Source: Haliea sp040222615 | GTDB taxonomy: Bacteria > Pseudomonadota > Gammaproteobacteria > Pseudomonadales > Halieaceae | Reading direction: 5' to 3' | Assembly: GCF_040222615.1 (NCBI RefSeq) | Contig: NZ_JAVKCQ010000171.1 | Span: 1 to 20,359 of the forward strand | Length of the DNA stretch: 20,359 nucleotides | Shown: positions 13,598-20,359 of the stretch, piece by piece | How the letters are laid out: every line of letters begins with the position of its first letter | Position numbering within the stretch: the stretch's first letter is position 1 | The notes under the pieces: generated by a model | The model's input: the letters and a program-made list of their open reading frames with translations, nothing else | The model's database searches: none | What the model was told of the DNA's origin: nothing | Made by a program: the position numbers and the translations under genes

Positions 13598-14281
13598 TTG
13601 AACACAGACAAGCCACCGACCGGCGTTGACCTGAAAGGCCGAACCCCGCCACCCTATATTGCCGTGGAAGGCCCGATCGGCGTGGGCAAGACCACCCTGG
13701 CCCGGCGCCTGGCGGCCACCTTTGGCCACGACACCCTGCTCGAGGATGCAGACCACAATCCCTTCCTGGAACGCTTCTACGGCAACCGCCGCCACGCGGC
13801 GCTGGCCACCCAGCTGTTTTTCCTGTTCCAGAGGGCGCAAAAGATAGAGGATCTGCGCCAGACCGACATCTTCGCGCCGGTGCGGGTAGCGGACTTTCTG
13901 ATTGAAAAAGACCCGCTGTTCGCCCGGGTCAACCTGGACAGCGATGAGTTCCAGCTGTACCAGAAGGTCTACCGCCAATTGCTGATCGAACCCCCGCGGC
14001 CGGACCTCGTAGTCTACCTGCAGGCACCCACCGACGTCCTTCTGGACCGTATCCACGTTCGCGGTATCGTCCACGAAAAGGCCATCCAGCGGGACTATCT
14101 CGAGCGTCTGAACGAAGTGTACAGTGAGTTTTTTCTGTATTACGATGATGCCCCTTTACTTATCGTCAACGCCAGCGAGATCGACCTCGCCAATGACGAG
14201 CAGGACTACCGGCACCTGGTCGATTATCTTCTGGATATTCGCAGCGGCCGCCACTACTTCAATCCCACGTTCTTTGGATAA
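13598..14281 (+). CDS. Deoxynucleoside kinase family protein (deoxyadenosine/deoxyguanosine kinase-like)
   Basis: This 227-residue P-loop kinase has Walker A GPIGVGKT (25-32), the substrate-loop Glu49 in LLEDADHNPFLERFY (47-61), FFLFQRAQ (74-81), VADFLIEKDPLFA (97-109), and an arginine-rich LID (Arg151, Arg155, Arg165, Arg170 around DRIHVRGIVHEKAIQRDYLER). The family phosphorylates deoxyribonucleosides for dNTP salvage. The DRS-type motif of eukaryotic relatives is replaced by ADF, as in a bacterial subgroup. It starts at TTG with GGGAG eight bases upstream, 14 bases after folK; no ATG is available near the conserved start. Its stop shares a base with the panB ATG (TAATG), so it belongs to the pcnB-folK-dNK-panB string. 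The preferred nucleoside cannot be read from sequence. Confidence 0.87.
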   Translation: MNTDKPPTGVDLKGRTPPPYIAVEGPIGVGKTTLARRLAATFGHDTLLEDADHNPFLERFYGNRRHAALATQLFFLFQRAQKIEDLRQTDIFAPVRVADFLIEKDPLFARVNLDSDEFQLYQKVYRQLLIEPPRPDLVVYLQAPTDVLLDRIHVRGIVHEKAIQRDYLERLNEVYSEFFLYYDDAPLLIVNASEIDLANDEQDYRHLVDYLLDIRSGRHYFNPTFFG

Positions 14282-15081
14282 TGCGACGTATGGGCAAGAT
14301 CACCATCAGCACCCTGGACAAGATGAAGGCGGCGGGGGAGAAGTTCGTCTGCATTACAGCGTATGACGCCACCTTTGCCCGCCTTGTCTCCGAAGCCGGC
14401 GCCGAGACCATTCTCGTCGGCGACTCACTCGGCATGGTACTGCAGGGCCACGACAGCACTATTCCCGTCACCGTGGACCACATGGTCTACCACACCGAGA
14501 GCGTGTGCCGCGGCGGCCCCGACTCACTGGTGATTGCCGATCTGCCCTTCATGGGTCACGCAACCCCGGAAGTGGCCATGGACAATGCCGCGCGCCTGAT
14601 GCGTGCAGGCGCGCAGATGGTCAAGATCGAGGGCGGCACCTGGCTGTCGGATACCATTTCCATGCTGGTGGAGCGCGGCATTCCCGTCTGTGCCCACCTG
14701 GGCCTGACCCCGCAATCAGTGAACGCGATCGGCGGGTTCCGGGTACAGGGGCGCACTCCCAAGGAAGCCAAGTCCATTCTTGCGGATGCGGTGGAGATCC
14801 AGGACGCCGGCGCCAGCCTGCTGGTGCTGGAATGTGTACCTGCGCCGCTGGCGACGGACATCAGCGAGAAACTGGATATCCCGGTAATCGGTATCGGCGC
14901 GGGACCGGGCACCGATGCCCAGGTCCTGGTCCTGCATGACATGCTCGGCCTGTCCAGCCACAGCGCCCGTTTCGTGCAGAATTTCATGCAGGGCAGCGAC
15001 AGCATCCAGGGCGCCCTCAAGGCCTTTGTCACAGCGGTAAAATCCGGCACCTATCCTCGGGATGAGCACACCTATAGCTAG
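14281..15081 (+). CDS. panB: 3-methyl-2-oxobutanoate hydroxymethyltransferase (ketopantoate hydroxymethyltransferase)
   Basis: This 266-residue TIM-barrel enzyme converts alpha-ketoisovalerate and methylene-THF to ketopantoate, the first step to pantothenate and CoA. Motifs: FVCITAYDATFARL (22-35), VGDSLGMV (46-53; metal-binding Asp48), ADLPFMG (86-92), VKIEGG (114-119), HLGLTPQS (139-146), LVLECVP (181-187; catalytic Glu184) and IGIGAGPGTDAQVLV (203-217). The ATG at 14281 overlaps the kinase stop. A second ATG at 14290 gives the more typical MGKIT start and is an alternative. panC lies downstream but after an unusually long 228-base gap. Confidence 0.96.
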   Translation: MRRMGKITISTLDKMKAAGEKFVCITAYDATFARLVSEAGAETILVGDSLGMVLQGHDSTIPVTVDHMVYHTESVCRGGPDSLVIADLPFMGHATPEVAMDNAARLMRAGAQMVKIEGGTWLSDTISMLVERGIPVCAHLGLTPQSVNAIGGFRVQGRTPKEAKSILADAVEIQDAGASLLVLECVPAPLATDISEKLDIPVIGIGAGPGTDAQVLVLHDMLGLSSHSARFVQNFMQGSDSIQGALKAFVTAVKSGTYPRDEHTYS

Positions 15082-15118
15082 CCTAGCCTCAGGTTTGCAA
15101 GCGCTCACTATTATTTTT

Positions 15119-15154
15119 TGTTACCGCCCTGCCAAGCGCTTCTTTGGGTAACAC
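15119..15154 (+). promoter_or_regulatory. Inverted TGTTAC...GTAACA pair in the panB-panC gap
   Basis: TGTTAC (15119-15124) and GTAACAC (15148-15154) are perfect inverted hexamers 23 bases apart; a further TGTTAC is at 15289-15294. The same half-sites occur upstream of the CrcZ-like RNA with 14-base spacing. This could be a CbrB or other activator/repressor site acting on panC. The different spacing and the absence of a sigma54 promoter in the gap weaken the CbrB idea. Confidence 0.35.
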
Positions 15155-15182
15155 ACCCCACTTAACTTTTCTTTTGCATCCA

Positions 15183-15235
15183 TTGCCCGGGGCATTGGCT
15201 TGGGGCATACTGCCGGTCCGCTCCCGCTCCGGCAG
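15183..15235 (+). promoter_or_regulatory. Candidate sigma70 promoter and hairpin upstream of panC
   Basis: TTGCCC (15183-15188) and CATACT (15206-15211) are 17 bases apart, each 4 of 6 to consensus. CTGCCGG (15210-15216) and CCGGCAG (15229-15235) form a 7-bp dyad with a 12-base interval at the predicted start of transcription. The rest of the 228-base gap (15082-15309) holds no ORF with a plausible ribosome site. Confidence 0.35.
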
Positions 15236-15309
15236 CGATTTGCGGCACCAAACGACCTGTTTGCTCCGGTCTTGCGTCACCCTTACCGTGTTACGGGGGT
15301 CATGAAGAT

Positions 15310-16194
15310 ATGCGGACTTTTACCAGCATCGCACCATTACAGTCAGCCCTCCGGGGCTGCCGCCAGCAGGGCCAGCGAATTGCCTTCGTACCGACGATGG
15401 GCAATCTTCACGAAGGGCACCTGGAGCTTGTGCGACGGGCGCGGCATATCGCTGACATCGTGGTGGTCAGCATATTCGTCAACCCCCTGCAGTTTGGCCC
15501 CAGTGAAGACCTGGATGCCTATCCCCGCACACTCGTTGCAGACAAGGAAAAACTGTTCAGCGAGGGCGTGCAGTACCTGTTCTTTCCCGACGTCCATGAA
15601 ATGTACCCCGAGGGCATGGCGCTACAGACCCAGGTCCAGGTGCCCGACCTGTCGGAAACCCTGTGCGGCAGCAGCCGCCCCGGCCACTTCACCGGGGTGA
15701 CCACGGTGGTCAACAAACTGTTCAACATCGTCCAACCCGATGTAGCCGTGTTTGGGGAAAAGGATTTCCAGCAGTTGTCCATCATTCGGAAAATGGTCAA
15801 AGACCTGTGCATGCCCATCGAGATCGAGGGTATCGCCACGGCTCGCGACACCGACGGCCTGGCAAAGAGCTCCCGCAACGGCTACCTGTCACCGGAGCAG
15901 CGCCGGCTGGCGCCCCTGATTCACGATACGCTGGTGAGTTGCCGCGAGGCCATAGCCTGCGGTTTCGACAACTTCCTGCAACTGGAATCACACGCCCGTA
16001 TGCAATTGCTGCAGGCGGGCTTCGAACCGGATTACTTCGCCATCCGCGACGCGCGTACCCTGCGTGCCGTCAATGAACAGACCGAGGAAATTGCCATCCT
16101 CGCCGCTGCCCGCCTGGGCTCCACCCGCCTGATCGACAACGTCAGGCTGACCCTGAACCCGGTATCCGACTGGGGTATGCTCGCCTCCCCCTGA
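15310..16194 (+). CDS. panC: Pantothenate synthetase (pantoate--beta-alanine ligase)
   Basis: This 294-residue enzyme joins pantoate and beta-alanine using ATP through a pantoyl-adenylate. The HIGH-containing start VPTMGNLHEGH (27-37), SIFVNPLQFGPSEDLDAYPR, the CGSSRPGHFTGVTTVVNKLFNIVQP segment, FGEKDFQQL and the KMSKS-like GLAKSSRNGYLS are all present. The ATG is preceded by GGGGG and GAAG stretches. Separated from panB by 228 bases, it probably has its own promoter. panD (aspartate decarboxylase), which follows panC in Pseudomonas, is absent; instead a minus-strand gene converges 60 bases downstream. That gap has a GCTGG/CCAGC hairpin (16231-16244) without a T-run. Confidence 0.96.
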   Translation: MRTFTSIAPLQSALRGCRQQGQRIAFVPTMGNLHEGHLELVRRARHIADIVVVSIFVNPLQFGPSEDLDAYPRTLVADKEKLFSEGVQYLFFPDVHEMYPEGMALQTQVQVPDLSETLCGSSRPGHFTGVTTVVNKLFNIVQPDVAVFGEKDFQQLSIIRKMVKDLCMPIEIEGIATARDTDGLAKSSRNGYLSPEQRRLAPLIHDTLVSCREAIACGFDNFLQLESHARMQLLQAGFEPDYFAIRDARTLRAVNEQTEEIAILAAARLGSTRLIDNVRLTLNPVSDWGMLASP

Positions 16195-16254
16195 AACCAG
16201 CGCAGGCACCTCCCCCGCGCACCCGGGGCACCAGCGCCCGCTGGCCCTGTCAGC

Positions 16255-17820
16255 TCACCCCAGGGCCAGCGGCGCAACGCGGGCATCAATCAGGTGTGGC
16301 CCCGGGCTTGCCAGGGCGCTCTCCAGCTCGCGGTTGAACTCCTCCGCCGTGGTGGCACAGCAGGCACTCACTCCCATGCCCCGGGCCATGGCGACAAAGT
16401 CCATATCCGGGTTGCCGATATCCAGCGAACTGGCGGCCTTGGGCCCGGGCTTGCCTCCCCGGGCCCCGGTGCGCAGGAACTCCAGCTCGAGAATGCTGTA
16501 CTTGCGATTGTTGAATACCACCACCGTGACGTCCAGGTGCTCCCGCGCCATGGTCCACAGCGCCTGAATGGTGTACATGGCGCTGCCGTCACCTTCCAGG
16601 CAGATCACTTTGCGCTCCGGGCAGGCCAGCGCAGCACCCACGGCTGCCGGGAGGCCCCAGCCAATCGATCCGCCCGTCTGGTTCAACCAGTCGTGGGGCT
16701 GGGCGCAGGCAGTCAGCGGGAAGCAGGCCAGACCCGCGGTAATCCCCTCGTCGACGACGATGGCATCCTCGGGCAGGAAGTGAGCCAGGGCCAGCGCCAC
16801 CGCGTTGGCGTCCAGTGTTCCCGCGGGCAGGTCAGGCAATTGCAAGGGATGTACCGAGGGCGCCGCGTCCACCGCGCCCAAAGACTCCAGCAGGGTCTCC
16901 AGCGCCATCTCGATATCGTCTTCCGGCCCGGCCAGCAACAGCTGCTCGCAGCCCCCGGGAGCGATCACACTGGCCACCCCGGGGTAGGCAAAGAAGGCCA
17001 CCGGACTGTCGGCCCCGACCAGGATCAACTGTTCCAGGTCCTTGAGGCTGTCGATAGCGAGCTCCGCCAGGTAGGGCAGGCGCTCCACGACGCCGGAGCC
17101 GGCGCCACGTCTCACCCGGGAAGGGAATGTCTCGGTCAGGACGCGTGCCCCGGTGGCAGCGCCGATACGGCTGGCCAGCAGGGTGACCTCGCCGCTGATT
17201 TCCCGCCCGCCGAGCATGATGGCCGTGCGCTTGCCGGACCGCAGCATTTCCTGCGCCCGGCTCAGGCGATCTTCGGCAATCGGGGCCGGGCCGGACACGG
17301 TCACCGGGCCCTCGGCCCCACCGGGGTTGTCACCCCAGGATACATCTGCCGGCAATAACAGCGTGGCAATCTGCCCTGTTCCGGCCTGGCGCACTGCCTC
17401 CGCGGCGTCCCTGGCAATGGCTTCGGGGGCCGTGGAGGCGCGCACCCAGTGCGACACCGGCCCTGCGATACCGGCTATGTCCGAGGTCAGGGGCGAATCG
17501 TACTGCAGATGGTAGGTCGCGTGGTCACCGACAATATTGACCATGGGCACGTGGCCTTTCCGGGCATTGTGGATATTGGCCAGGGCATTGCCCAGGCCGG
17601 GTCCGAGGTGCAGGAGGGTCGCGGCCGGCCCGCCCGCCATCCGCGCGTAACCATCAGCAGCGCCGCTGACCACGCCCTCAAACAGGCACAGTACACAGCG
17701 CATTCCCTCGACTTCGTCCAGGGCCGCCACGAAATGCATCTCCGAAGTACCCGGGTTGGTAAAACACATGCTGACGCCGTTGTTGACCAGTGTCGCTATC
17801 AGGCTTTCTGCACCGTTCAT
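16255..17820 (-). CDS. ThDP-dependent enzyme, acetolactate synthase large subunit-like
   Basis: This 521-residue protein has three thiamin-diphosphate enzyme domains. The pyrimidine-binding domain (about 1-170) has TNPGTSE (21-27) and the cofactor-activating Glu48 in LFEGVVSGAADGYAR. The central domain spans about 185-335. The pyrophosphate-binding domain has the GDG...NN signature (Gly410-Asp411-Gly412 to Asn437-Asn438) after GGSIGWGLPAAVGAA. Annotation as acetolactate synthase is by family only. No regulatory small subunit (ilvN-like) is adjacent, and the sequence is shorter than biosynthetic IlvB/IlvI, so the donor and acceptor substrates are unknown. Relatives include benzoylformate decarboxylase- and benzaldehyde lyase-type enzymes. 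The ATG at 17820 has AGGGAA nine bases upstream; a longer open frame (to 18060) would overlap the gtrA-like gene. It is separated from the glycosyl genes by 115 bases. Confidence 0.85.
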   Translation of the reverse strand: MNGAESLIATLVNNGVSMCFTNPGTSEMHFVAALDEVEGMRCVLCLFEGVVSGAADGYARMAGGPAATLLHLGPGLGNALANIHNARKGHVPMVNIVGDHATYHLQYDSPLTSDIAGIAGPVSHWVRASTAPEAIARDAAEAVRQAGTGQIATLLLPADVSWGDNPGGAEGPVTVSGPAPIAEDRLSRAQEMLRSGKRTAIMLGGREISGEVTLLASRIGAATGARVLTETFPSRVRRGAGSGVVERLPYLAELAIDSLKDLEQLILVGADSPVAFFAYPGVASVIAPGGCEQLLLAGPEDDIEMALETLLESLGAVDAAPSVHPLQLPDLPAGTLDANAVALALAHFLPEDAIVVDEGITAGLACFPLTACAQPHDWLNQTGGSIGWGLPAAVGAALACPERKVICLEGDGSAMYTIQALWTMAREHLDVTVVVFNNRKYSILELEFLRTGARGGKPGPKAASSLDIGNPDMDFVAMARGMGVSACCATTAEEFNRELESALASPGPHLIDARVAPLALG

Positions 17821-17869
17821 TGTTTGGTTCCCTGCCGGTTTGCGCGGCATGCCACGCCTGAAAGCCCAC

Positions 17870-17875
17870 AGTATA
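17870..17875 (-). promoter_or_regulatory. Candidate -10 for the ThDP enzyme gene
   Basis: On the minus strand TATACT (5 of 6 to consensus) lies about 50 bases upstream of the ATG, inside the 10-bp palindrome CAGTATACTG (17869-17878). The -35 region is poor (TTTTAT about 17 bases away). It suggests that the enzyme is transcribed independently of the glycosylation genes. Confidence 0.3.
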
Positions 17876-17935
17876 CTGATACCGGAACACGGATAAAAAG
17901 CACCATCGGTAGTGACGATCAGCTTTCTTGGCGAT

Positions 17936-18337
17936 TCAACCCCGGTGACTGAACACCCACAGCCGGGCGCTGACAAAGTTGAACAGTAGCGCGGTTGCGG
18001 ACCCCAGCGCCAACGGGATGACCGGGCAAGAAGCCAGTGTCGGCACAGCGGCAATGACACTCACATAGACCCCGAGATTGATCAGCGCCCCTATCGTCTG
18101 TGTCGACAGGTAACGGCCGTATTCGCGCCCGCGACCCGCTCTTGCGTGGCTTGCAAACGTGATGCGGCGATTGAGATACCAGGTCGCGGTAACCGCCAGA
18201 CCGAACGATATTGCCCGCGCGCTGTATAGACCCCAGCCCTGGCTTGCGACCAGCCAACTCAACACTCCCGCGTCGACCAGGAAACCGACAGCGCCAATAC
18301 CGGCGAAACACCATGCCTGGCGGCGCAGGCCGGTCAT
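17936..18337 (-). CDS. GtrA-family membrane protein
   Basis: This 133-residue inner-membrane protein has four hydrophobic helices: about residues 7-24 (AWCFAGIGAVGFLVDAGV), 33-52, 75-93 and 100-120. It shows the family features GxxGFLVDAG near the start, TWYLNRRITF after helix 2 and an F-N-F-x-x-x-R-x-W-V-F end (LFNFVSARLWVF). GtrA proteins are thought to help translocate lipid-linked sugars such as undecaprenyl-phosphate glucose. The ATG at 18337 overlaps the stop of the glycosyltransferase gene by 4 bases, so the two work and are translated together. An upstream in-frame extension reads into that gene and is rejected. Confidence 0.85.
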   Translation of the reverse strand: MTGLRRQAWCFAGIGAVGFLVDAGVLSWLVASQGWGLYSARAISFGLAVTATWYLNRRITFASHARAGRGREYGRYLSTQTIGALINLGVYVSVIAAVPTLASCPVIPLALGSATALLFNFVSARLWVFSHRG

Positions 18338-19293
18338 CGGGGCGGATTGTCGGGGAGGTCGAAAGCAGAGCCCGGATCCAGCGCGGGGGTCGCCAGATAA
18401 TGCAGCCGCCTGGCTTCGCGCCGGCCCTTGGAAACCGTGTCCAGGATCATGCCACAGGCCAGGCACAGGAAACCCAGCAGCATGGTACCTGTGGCCAGGA
18501 TTGCTGTGGGGAACCGGGGTACCAGGCCAGTCTCACGGAACTCCACCAACACAGGGAAGGCCAGCAGCAAGGACAGGCTCGCCAGTGCCGCGAACAGGCT
18601 TGAGAAGAACATGAGCGGACGCTCGTCCTTGACCAGGTAGGCGATGGTGCGAAGAATCCTCCAGCCATCGCCGAAAGTACGCAGCTTGCTGGTAGAGCCC
18701 GATGGACGCTCGAAGTAATCGGTGAGCACCTCCGCCACCCGCATCCGCATTTCCAACGCGTGAATCGTCAGCTGCGTCTCTATTTCAAAGCCGGAGCTGA
18801 GGGCCGGAAAGGATTTTACGAAACGCCGCGAAAACACGCGGTAGCCGGTAAGCATGTCACTGAACTGATTGCCAAAGATCCAGGAAACCATGCCGGACAG
18901 AAGCCGATTGCCGGTTCTGTGGCCCAGCCGGTAAGCGCTGGGCGCATCGGCTCGCCGGGCGGCGCACAACATGTCCAACTGTTCCGCCAGCAGCTGCCGC
19001 ACCAGGGCTGGGGCGACACTGGCGTCATAGGTTGCGTCACCATCCACAAGCACATACACATCCGCTTCGATCTCGCTGAACATCCGGCACACCACGTGCC
19101 CTTTACCCTGCATGAGCTCTCGCCGCAGCACGGCGCCCTCCCGTTCCGCAACAGCCGCTGTTTCATCCGCGGAGTTGTTGTCGTAAACGTAGACTTGCGC
19201 CGCCGGCAGCGCCCGGCGGAAGTCGCCCACTACCTGCCCGATGGTCGTCGCCTCGTTGTAGCATGGAATCAAAACCGCCAACCGCAATTTCAT
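18334..19293 (-). CDS. Family 2 glycosyltransferase (polyprenyl-phosphate glycosyltransferase type)
   Basis: This 319-residue protein has a GT-A catalytic domain followed by two C-terminal membrane helices. Motifs: LAVLIPCYNEATTIGQV (5-21), YDNNSADET (37-45; Asp38), the DGD metal-binding site in VDGDATYD (83-90) and a DMLTGYRVFSRRFVK acceptor-region segment. The membrane helices are roughly PLMFFSSLFAALASLSLLLA and ILATGTMLLGFLCLACGMI. Such enzymes transfer a sugar from a nucleotide donor to undecaprenyl or dolichyl phosphate at the cytoplasmic face. The ATG at 19293 is chosen because of a very good AGGGAGG site eight bases upstream and because the catalytic domain starts at once. A longer frame from ATG 19353 overlaps the upstream gene by 4 bases and is a real alternative. 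The downstream gtrA-like gene overlaps by 4 bases. Confidence 0.88.
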   Translation of the reverse strand: MKLRLAVLIPCYNEATTIGQVVGDFRRALPAAQVYVYDNNSADETAAVAEREGAVLRRELMQGKGHVVCRMFSEIEADVYVLVDGDATYDASVAPALVRQLLAEQLDMLCAARRADAPSAYRLGHRTGNRLLSGMVSWIFGNQFSDMLTGYRVFSRRFVKSFPALSSGFEIETQLTIHALEMRMRVAEVLTDYFERPSGSTSKLRTFGDGWRILRTIAYLVKDERPLMFFSSLFAALASLSLLLAFPVLVEFRETGLVPRFPTAILATGTMLLGFLCLACGMILDTVSKGRREARRLHYLATPALDPGSAFDLPDNPPR

Positions 19294-19349
19294 TCCCGGT
19301 ACCTCCCTCTCGGCGCCACTGGCGGACCCAGCGCACACCACCGTCCTGT

Positions 19350-20359
19350 TCATTTTCCAGTCACCCCCTGCACTGACACCGGGCCGCGCTCCCGCGGGCC
19401 GACCCGCAGGTAAAGCGCGGCCTGATCGCTGCGCGCCAATAACTGAAAATGTTCCTCCATTCCCGGGTTATCGTCGAACGTGGGGAACTCTGCGCGGCGC
19501 AGGTTTACCAACAGCATGTCTGCCCCGAGCTGCTCCAGGTGCCGCGCCAGGGCCTGGGCATCCCCGCTCAAGGCCATGACGTCGGCATAGCGGGCCGGGC
19601 CGAACCAGTCGCCTATCGTGGCGCTGGGAAGATAATATATTTGATCCTCAAAACCCAGCTGGTAGAGGACTCGACCGGGCAGCTCGGGGAGCGAGGCAAG
19701 CAGCGCATGGCCCGCGTGCTCAGCGACAAGATACCGCGCCCTGCTCTCGCCGTCGGGATGCAGCCTGGACAGCTCCTTCGCCAACTGCAGGCCCGAAGCC
19801 AGCAACAGCACCAGCAACAAGGCAACACCCGCGCCCCTCGGCAGACGCCTCCAGAGTATCGCCGAGGCTGTAACCGGCCACAGCTGGGTCCCTACCCAGG
19901 CCGTCAGCAGGGCGAGCATGGGGTAGATTGGCACCGCGTATCGCCAGTAAGCAGAGCCCGCGTACCAGATCAGCAGGGAGGCGGCTGCGCAGACTACCAA
20001 CCCGCGCAGGAATGGCGAGCTCTGCCGCCAGAGAAATACCGCCAGCAGCGCTGGCAAATACACCCAGTGCCGCCACAAGGCGGCCCTCCCGATGTCGTCG
20101 AACTGACTGGCCAGGTCGCCGGCATCCCACAGCCAGAACCCGAAGACGGGACCACCCACCGGGTGTACCGGATCCCCGCTCAGCAGGTAATTCCTCAGGT
20201 ACCAGTATCCGCCGGTCACGGCAAACACCAGTATCGCGCAGACGACCACCCGGAAGCGTCGCTCCAGCACCAGTGCGAGTGCTTTGCGGCGCATTTTTTT
20301 CATCAGGCGAAAGAGCAGCAGACTGACCGCCAGCATGAGAATTGCCGAAACGGAAATCA
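19350..20359 (-). CDS. GT39-like multi-spanning membrane glycosyltransferase, C-terminal part (runs off right edge)
   Basis: The frame is open to the window edge; an internal ATG at 20336 is preceded by ISVSAIL, which continues the same hydrophobic helix, so the true start lies outside. Visible are about six hydrophobic segments (e.g. VVVCAILVFAVTGGYWYL, HWVYLPALLAVFLW, GLVVCAAASLLIWYA, YAVPIYPMLALLTAWVG, VALLLVLLLASGL) and then about 140 soluble residues. The WYLRNYLLSGDPVHP segment is like the PWYxRNxxxTGNPxxP loop common in ArnT/PMT-type (GT39/GT83) proteins that use polyprenyl-phosphate sugars as donors. It is directly upstream of the GT2 and GtrA genes, which would make and move such donors. 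The exact family and substrate are uncertain. Confidence 0.7.
   Translation of the reverse strand, partial: ISVSAILMLAVSLLLFRLMKKMRRKALALVLERRFRVVVCAILVFAVTGGYWYLRNYLLSGDPVHPVGGPVFGFWLWDAGDLASQFDDIGRAALWRHWVYLPALLAVFLWRQSSPFLRGLVVCAAASLLIWYAGSAYWRYAVPIYPMLALLTAWVGTQLWPVTASAILWRRLPRGAGVALLLVLLLASGLQLAKELSRLHPDGESRARYLVAEHAGHALLASLPELPGRVLYQLGFEDQIYYLPSATIGDWFGPARYADVMALSGDAQALARHLEQLGADMLLVNLRRAEFPTFDDNPGMEEHFQLLARSDQAALYLRVGPRERGPVSVQGVTGK

Noticed and set aside
15082..15309. Sigma54 promoter upstream of panC
   Set aside because: Tested for GG-N10-GC spacing; the nearest candidates have 9 or 13 intervening bases, so none fits.
16226..16247. CCAGC-gccc-GCTGG hairpin between panC and the ThDP enzyme as a bidirectional terminator
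   Set aside because: Position is suitable for convergent genes, but there is no T-run on either side, so intrinsic termination cannot be claimed.
17821..18060. N-terminal extension of the ThDP enzyme
   Set aside because: Would overlap the gtrA-like gene on the same strand, contains a -10-like element and is not part of the family fold; ATG 17820 has a good ribosome site.
1..20359. tRNA genes, insertion sequences, CRISPR arrays, phage genes
   Set aside because: Scanned by eye on both strands; no cloverleaf, transposase, spaced repeat array or phage-type gene was recognised. A covariance-model scan was not possible.

Overview
The window is a compact, GC-rich gammaproteobacterial chromosome segment with core-gene character. 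Gene order closely follows the Pseudomonas dksA-gluQ-cbrA-cbrB-crcZ-pcnB-folK-panB-panC neighbourhood. However, a PPi-type phosphofructokinase, a deoxynucleoside kinase between folK and panB, and a missing panD after panC suggest a relative outside Pseudomonas. A marine Cellvibrionales/Halieaceae-type organism is my inference from protein flavour, not a demonstrated assignment.

Left part (1-5050). The 5' end of mpl (peptidoglycan recycling) runs off the left edge. It is divergent from a PPi-dependent phosphofructokinase, which is followed by a soluble inorganic pyrophosphatase (ppa). Converging on ppa is a tight minus-strand operon: class I/II aminotransferase, sfsA, M15-family metallopeptidase.

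Centre (5050-11770). dksA and gluQ are separated by a strong hairpin. Next comes the carbon/nitrogen two-component system: a 58-aa membrane microprotein of the CbrX type overlapping cbrA, the transporter-sensor kinase CbrA, and the sigma54 activator CbrB. The 428-nt gap after cbrB is the most interesting part. It has GTTAC/GTAAC activator boxes, an IHF-like site, a near-consensus sigma54 promoter, and then a roughly 185-nt non-coding stretch. That stretch has four A-rich ARN-triplet runs and a duplicated [A-rich run + GGGGAAG hairpin] module. This is the position and logic of CrcZ, the Hfq/Crc-sequestering RNA of Pseudomonas catabolite repression, in what looks like a compact divergent form.

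Right part (11770-20359). pcnB-folK-dNK-panB form a nearly gap-free string. A 228-nt gap then precedes panC and contains an inverted TGTTAC...GTAACA pair resembling the crcZ activator boxes. Convergent on the minus strand lie an orphan ThDP enzyme (acetolactate-synthase-like) and a membrane glycosylation cluster: a GT39-like partial gene, a GT2 polyprenyl-phosphate glycosyltransferase and a GtrA-type protein, joined by short overlaps or close spacing.

No tRNA, rRNA, insertion sequence or CRISPR array was seen. All function calls come from reading motifs and gene order; no database search was run.
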